Positions 60,760 to 64,000 of a DNA stretch of 64,000 bases are shown in pieces (within the stretch, counting starts at the first letter, position 1; every line of letters starts with the position of its first letter). Source of the DNA: Nocardioides pantholopis (lineage in GTDB: Bacteria; Actinomycetota; Actinomycetes; Propionibacteriales; Nocardioidaceae); contig NZ_CP033324.1 in the NCBI RefSeq assembly GCF_003710085.1, forward strand, positions 3,473,501 to 3,537,500. Reading direction: 5' to 3'. The notes below the pieces were generated by a model. That model did not search any database. It worked only from the letters and a program-made list of their open reading frames with translations, and was not told where the DNA came from. The translations under genes and the position numbers were made by a program.

Positions 60760-61602
60760 TCAGTAGGTGTAGAAGCCGCGGCCGGTCTTGCGGCCGAGCA
60801 GACCGGCGTCGACCATCCGGTTGAGCAGCGGCGGGGCGGCGTACAGCGGCTCCTTGAACTCCTCGTAGAGCGACTCCGCGACGGCCTTGGTGGTGTCGAG
60901 GCCGATCAGGTCGGCGAGCGCGAGGGGGCCCTGCGGGTGCGCGGCACCCATCACCAGGCCGCGGTCGATGTCCTCGGCGGTGGCGTAGCCGGACTCGAAC
61001 ATCCGGATCGCGGAGAGCACGAACGGGATCAGCAGCGCGTTGACGACGAAGCCGGCGCGGTCCTGGCAGTCGATGGCCTGCTTGTCCAGGCGGCCCTCGA
61101 CGAACGCGCGGGCGCGGGCGGTGACCTCGGGAGCGGTCAGCAGCGAGGGCACCAGCTCGACGAGCGGCAGCACCGGCACCGGGTTGAAGAAGTGGATCCC
61201 GATGACGTTCTGCGGGCGGGTGGTGGCCACGCCGAGCTTCATGATCGGGATCGAGGAGGTGTTCGAGGCGAGGATCGCGTCGGGGCTGGCGACGATCCGG
61301 TCCAGCTCCTTGAACAGCGAGACCTTGGCGTCCTCGTCCTCGACGATGGCCTCGATGACCAGGTCGCGGTCGATGAGGTCCTCCAGCGAGGTCACCACCC
61401 GGATCCGGGCGAGCACGTCGGCGGCGGAGTCGATCTTGCCCTTGGCCTCGGCCCGGGACAGCGACTTCTCCAGCCGGCCGCGACCCGCGGCGGCGGCGGC
61501 GTCGCTGGACTCCACGACGACCACGTCCGAGCCGGACCGCGCGCTCACCTCCGCGATGCCCGCACCCATGAGCCCACATCCGACGACGCCGACGTTCTGC
61601 AC
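60760..61602 (-). CDS. 3-hydroxyacyl-CoA (3-hydroxybutyryl-CoA) dehydrogenase
   Basis: A 280-residue NAD(P)-dependent enzyme oxidising or forming 3-hydroxyacyl-CoA. The Rossmann loop is VGVVGCGLMGAGIAEV. It has ASNTSSIPI and the catalytic His in GIHFFNPVPVLPLVELV. The C-terminal domain contains DRAGFVVNALLIPFVLSAIRMFE, HPQGPLALADLIGLD and LGRKTGRGFYTY. GTG 61602 has GAGGAGAC just before it. The order of this gene and the acyl-CoA dehydrogenase, behind a shared promoter divergent from a TetR gene, suggests a TetR-controlled fatty-acid module. Confidence 0.94.
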   Translation of the reverse strand: MQNVGVVGCGLMGAGIAEVSARSGSDVVVVESSDAAAAAGRGRLEKSLSRAEAKGKIDSAADVLARIRVVTSLEDLIDRDLVIEAIVEDEDAKVSLFKELDRIVASPDAILASNTSSIPIMKLGVATTRPQNVIGIHFFNPVPVLPLVELVPSLLTAPEVTARARAFVEGRLDKQAIDCQDRAGFVVNALLIPFVLSAIRMFESGYATAEDIDRGLVMGAAHPQGPLALADLIGLDTTKAVAESLYEEFKEPLYAAPPLLNRMVDAGLLGRKTGRGFYTY

Positions 61603-61620
61603 TGGTTGTCTCCTCGCGTT

Positions 61621-61654
61621 GATACTGGATACCTTGATTACGGTACTCAGTACC
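61621..61654. promoter_or_regulatory. Paired palindromic sites, candidate TetR operators
   Basis: GGTACT-C-AGTACC (61642-61654) is a perfect 13-base palindrome. GATACT-G-GATACC (61621-61633) is a related imperfect copy 21 bases away. Both lie in the short AT-richer space between the divergent dehydrogenase and TetR genes. Confidence 0.6.
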
Positions 61655-61689
61655 AGAGGATACGACCACCCCGCCCAGGACGGAGCACG

Positions 61690-62403
61690 ATGGCCAGCAC
61701 GCGGGACCGGATCGTCGAGGCGGCGTTCACGCTCTTCGAGGAGCGCGGCTTCGAGGAGACCACCGTCGACGACGTCGCGGAGCGCGCCGGGGTCGGCCGG
61801 ACGACGTTCTTCCGCGCCTTCGGGTCCAAGGAGGACGTGATCTTCCCCGACCACGCCCGGCTGCTCGCCGCGGTCAGCGACCGGCTCGCGACCGGCACCG
61901 CCGGCACCGCACTGGTCGCGGTCACCGAGGCCTCCCGGATCGTGCTCCAGCACTACCTGGCCGAGGGCACCCGAGCCCGCACCCGCTACCGGCTGACCCG
62001 CAGCGTCCCCGCGCTGCGGGCCCGCGAGATCGCCGGCCAGCTGCAGTACCAGCGCGCGTTCCGCACCTACCTGCACGCCTGGATGGGCGGTACGCCGGCC
62101 ACGGCGCTGCGGGCGGAGCTGATGGCGAACGTCGTGGTCACCGCGCACAACCACGTGCTGCGCAGCTGGCTGCGGGGCGAGACCACGTCACCGGCGGAGG
62201 CCGAGGCGGACTTCGACCGGGCGATGGCCGAGGCCGTCGCGGTCCTCGACCCCGGCCCTGGCGGCCTTGGCAGCCCAAGTGGCACCGGCGCGGACACGGC
62301 TGTCGTCGTGCTGCGCACCACCCGCCCGCTCGAGGAGCTGCTCCCCGAGCTGCGGGCCGTGACCGAGCGACCTGGCCGCATCTCCCCCGAGGAGAAGGGC
62401 TGA
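61690..62403 (+). CDS. TetR-family transcriptional regulator
   Basis: A 237-residue regulator. The N-terminal helix-turn-helix reads RDRIVEAAFTLFEERGFEET, TVDDVAERAGVGRTTFFRAFGSKEDVIF. The ligand domain is helical and has an extra ~45-residue C-terminal tail (GPGGLGSPSGTGADTAVVVL onward). GGAG precedes ATG 61690. Divergence from the acyl-CoA and hydroxyacyl-CoA dehydrogenase genes, and the two palindromes between, suggest it represses them and itself with an acyl-CoA as ligand, by analogy with FadR-type TetR proteins. Confidence 0.87.
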   Translation: MASTRDRIVEAAFTLFEERGFEETTVDDVAERAGVGRTTFFRAFGSKEDVIFPDHARLLAAVSDRLATGTAGTALVAVTEASRIVLQHYLAEGTRARTRYRLTRSVPALRAREIAGQLQYQRAFRTYLHAWMGGTPATALRAELMANVVVTAHNHVLRSWLRGETTSPAEAEADFDRAMAEAVAVLDPGPGGLGSPSGTGADTAVVVLRTTRPLEELLPELRAVTERPGRISPEEKG

Positions 62404-62441
62404 GCTCCGACGGCCGGCCCGGCCGCCCGGCGCTCAGCCCG

Positions 62442-63815
62442 GTGCGACTGCGACTGCTGCTGGCCACGCTCGCGCTGCTGACCACCGTGACAGCGGTGGT
62501 CAGCAGCCTCGGCGCGCCGCTGGTGCCGGCGCTCGCCACGGAGCTCGGCGTACCGCTCGAGGACGCGCAGTGGTCGCTGACCGCGACCCTGCTCGCCGGC
62601 GTGGTGAGTACGCCGCTGGTCGGCCGGCTCGGCACCGGACGGCTGCGCCGCCCCGTGGTCGTCGGCGGGCTGGTGCTGGTCACCCTCGGCACCGTCCTGG
62701 CCGCCGTTGCTCCCGGGCTCGGCCTGCTGGTCGCGGGCCGGGCGCTGCAGGGTCTCGGCCTCTCCCTGGTGCCGCTGGCGCTTGCTGTTGCGCGCGACGT
62801 CGTCCCAGCGCACCGGCTGCCCGGCGTGGTCGCCACGCTGTCGGTGACCACGGTGGCCGGCGCCGGGCTCGGCTATCCGCTGACCTCCGCGGTCGCCGGA
62901 GCGGGCGGCATCGCGGCCGCGTTCTGGCTCGGCACCGGGCTCACCGCCGCGACCCTGCTGCTGGTCCTCGCGGTGCTGCCGCGCGACACCGGCGCCCCGC
63001 CCGCGCCGGTGGACTGGCTCGGCGCCGGCCTCAGCGGGCTCGGGCTGCTCGGCGTACTGCTGGCGGTCAGCCGGGGCGAGATCTGGGGCTGGGCGGCGCC
63101 GACGACGCTGGGGTCCGCGGGCCTCGGCCTGCTCCTGATGGCGGCGTTCGTGCGTCGCACCCTCGCGGTCCGGCATCCCCTGGTCGACCTGCGGCTGGGA
63201 ATCCGGCCGGGCGTGGCCGCGCCCAACCTGGTCGCGTTCGTCGCCGGCGTCGGCATGTACAGCATGCTCACCCTGGTGGTGGTCGTCGTGCAGACCGGCG
63301 ACAGCGGCGGAGCCGACTGGGGGCTGGGCCGCTCGGTGGCCGTGGCCGGCTGGGTGCTGGTGCCGTACGCGGTGCTGAGCGTGCTGGGCAACCAGGCCGC
63401 CCGCGCCGTCGCGCGCCGGTTCGGCACCGCCGCGCTGCTGCCGACCGGATGCCTGCTCTTCCTCGCCGCCACCCTGCTGCTGGCCGTGCGGCACGACTCG
63501 CTCGCCGAGGTGCTGGTGGCGATGGGCGTGGGCGGGCTGGGCAGCGGCTTCACGTTCTCCTCGCTCGCCGCGCTCATGGTGCCGCACCTGCCGCCGCACG
63601 AGACCGGCAGCGCGCTCGCGCTCAACCAGGTGCTGCGCTCGCTGGGCTTCACCGTCGGCAGCGCGGCCTCGGTGACCCTGATGCACCTGTTCGGCGGGGT
63701 CGGCGAGACCGGCTTCCGCAGCGCCCTGCTCGTCGTCGCCGGCGTCTGGGTCCTCGCCGCCCTGGCGAGCTGGTGGCTGGGCCGCCGTACGCCGGGGGCG
63801 CTCGCCGTCGGCTGA
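62442..63815 (+). CDS. MFS drug-efflux-type transporter (14-helix DHA2-like)
   Basis: A 457-residue membrane protein starting LRLLLATLALLTTVTAVVSS. It has helix-2/3 loop TPLVGRLGTGRLRRPVVVGG and motif C-like LSVTTVAGAGLGYPLTSAVAGAGG, which marks drug:proton antiporters of the DHA type. Thirteen to fourteen hydrophobic segments follow. GTG 62442 is the first usable start after the TetR stop at 62403, so it may share the TetR transcript. No substrate is indicated. Confidence 0.82.
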   Translation: MRLRLLLATLALLTTVTAVVSSLGAPLVPALATELGVPLEDAQWSLTATLLAGVVSTPLVGRLGTGRLRRPVVVGGLVLVTLGTVLAAVAPGLGLLVAGRALQGLGLSLVPLALAVARDVVPAHRLPGVVATLSVTTVAGAGLGYPLTSAVAGAGGIAAAFWLGTGLTAATLLLVLAVLPRDTGAPPAPVDWLGAGLSGLGLLGVLLAVSRGEIWGWAAPTTLGSAGLGLLLMAAFVRRTLAVRHPLVDLRLGIRPGVAAPNLVAFVAGVGMYSMLTLVVVVVQTGDSGGADWGLGRSVAVAGWVLVPYAVLSVLGNQAARAVARRFGTAALLPTGCLLFLAATLLLAVRHDSLAEVLVAMGVGGLGSGFTFSSLAALMVPHLPPHETGSALALNQVLRSLGFTVGSAASVTLMHLFGGVGETGFRSALLVVAGVWVLAALASWWLGRRTPGALAVG

Positions 63816-63829
63816 CGGCACGGGGCGGC

Positions 63830-64000
63830 TCAGGCCGGCTCGCCCACGACCACCCGGGGCCGGCGCAGCTCGGGCACCAGCGCCACCAGGCCGAGGACCG
63901 GCAGCGCCGCCAGGACCACGAAGCTCCACGGGATGCCGACCACGCCGCCCAGCCCGCCGACCACTGCAGAGCCGACCGAGCCGCCGACCAGGAACAGCAG
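63830..64000 (-). CDS. C-terminal end of an MFS-type transporter (5' part outside window)
   Basis: The minus-strand frame is open from the window edge to the stop at 63830-63832, 56 residues: LLFLVGGSVGSAVVGGLGG, VVGIPWSFVVLAALPVLGLV, then a short Arg-rich cytosolic tail (PELRRPRVVVGEPA). Two closely spaced Gly-rich helices followed by a short tail are usual for the last helices of MFS proteins. It converges with the DHA2-like gene, ending 15 bases after it. Confidence 0.6.
   Translation of the reverse strand: MLFLVGGSVGSAVVGGLGGVVGIPWSFVVLAALPVLGLVALVPELRRPRVVVGEPA

Overview
The window is 64 kb of very high G+C actinobacterial chromosome. It is most like a Nocardioides or close relative (Nocardioidaceae). 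The evidence is gene content: mycothiol (mshA), CarD, SenX3/RegX3, cellobiose Ceb transport, 13E12/DUF222 HNH protein and actinobacterial DUF3263. Many start codons also sit 6-7 bases behind a TANNNT -10 box. No rRNA, prophage, insertion sequence or CRISPR array was seen. There is one tRNA, tRNA-Thr(UGU).

Layout. 1-2.7 kb: the end of a secreted protein, a PucR-type regulator with a possible leader peptide, and a coupled catalytically dead relative of P1B metal ATPases. 2.8-6.4 kb (minus strand): DUF3263, LytR_C and trehalose-phosphatase genes, then a SAM riboswitch controlling a threonine-synthase-like enzyme followed by a ubiquitin-like sulfur-carrier protein. This last pair looks like a protein-thiocarboxylate route to homocysteine. 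6.5-17.5 kb: an oxidoreductase, a NarL-type two-component system, otsA, a glutamate-synthase-like protein, a hydrolase, an MFS plus PLP-decarboxylase pair, and ung. 17.6-25.3 kb: an extradiol dioxygenase, pdxY, tRNA-Thr, soxR, a DUF4032 kinase-like protein, and the cysS-rlmB-phosphoesterase operon. 25.4-31.3 kb: a C39 peptidase, a membrane molybdopterin oxidoreductase, ispF, a NirD-like Rieske protein, ispD, a degenerate second IspD, and carD.

31.5-37.5 kb: a UbiA protein, a lipoprotein, gpmA, then phoU divergent from senX3/regX3. regX3 carries a one-base frameshift in a C run. 37.5-45.6 kb: an SOS-box-controlled HNH protein, a large palindromic repeat array, the ybjN-mshA pair, a short-chain dehydrogenase, an M4 protease fused to an emfourin-like inhibitor domain, and typA. 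45.7-52.8 kb: a complete cellobiose uptake and hydrolysis locus (msiK, cebEFG, bglC, cebR) with two CebR-type operators. 52.9-55.5 kb: an uncharacterised membrane/cupredoxin-like lipoprotein cluster. 55.6-59.3 kb: pstSCAB with a PHO box. 59.6-64 kb: an acyl-CoA dehydrogenase and 3-hydroxyacyl-CoA dehydrogenase pair, a divergent TetR regulator, and MFS transporters.

The Pho parts (pstSCAB, phoU, senX3/regX3) form one phosphate-response system split over two loci. Both loci carry 11-bp-spaced GTTCAC-type repeats. Two intergenic repeat families, plus several short tandem duplications lying exactly across stop codons, are the main non-coding peculiarities.
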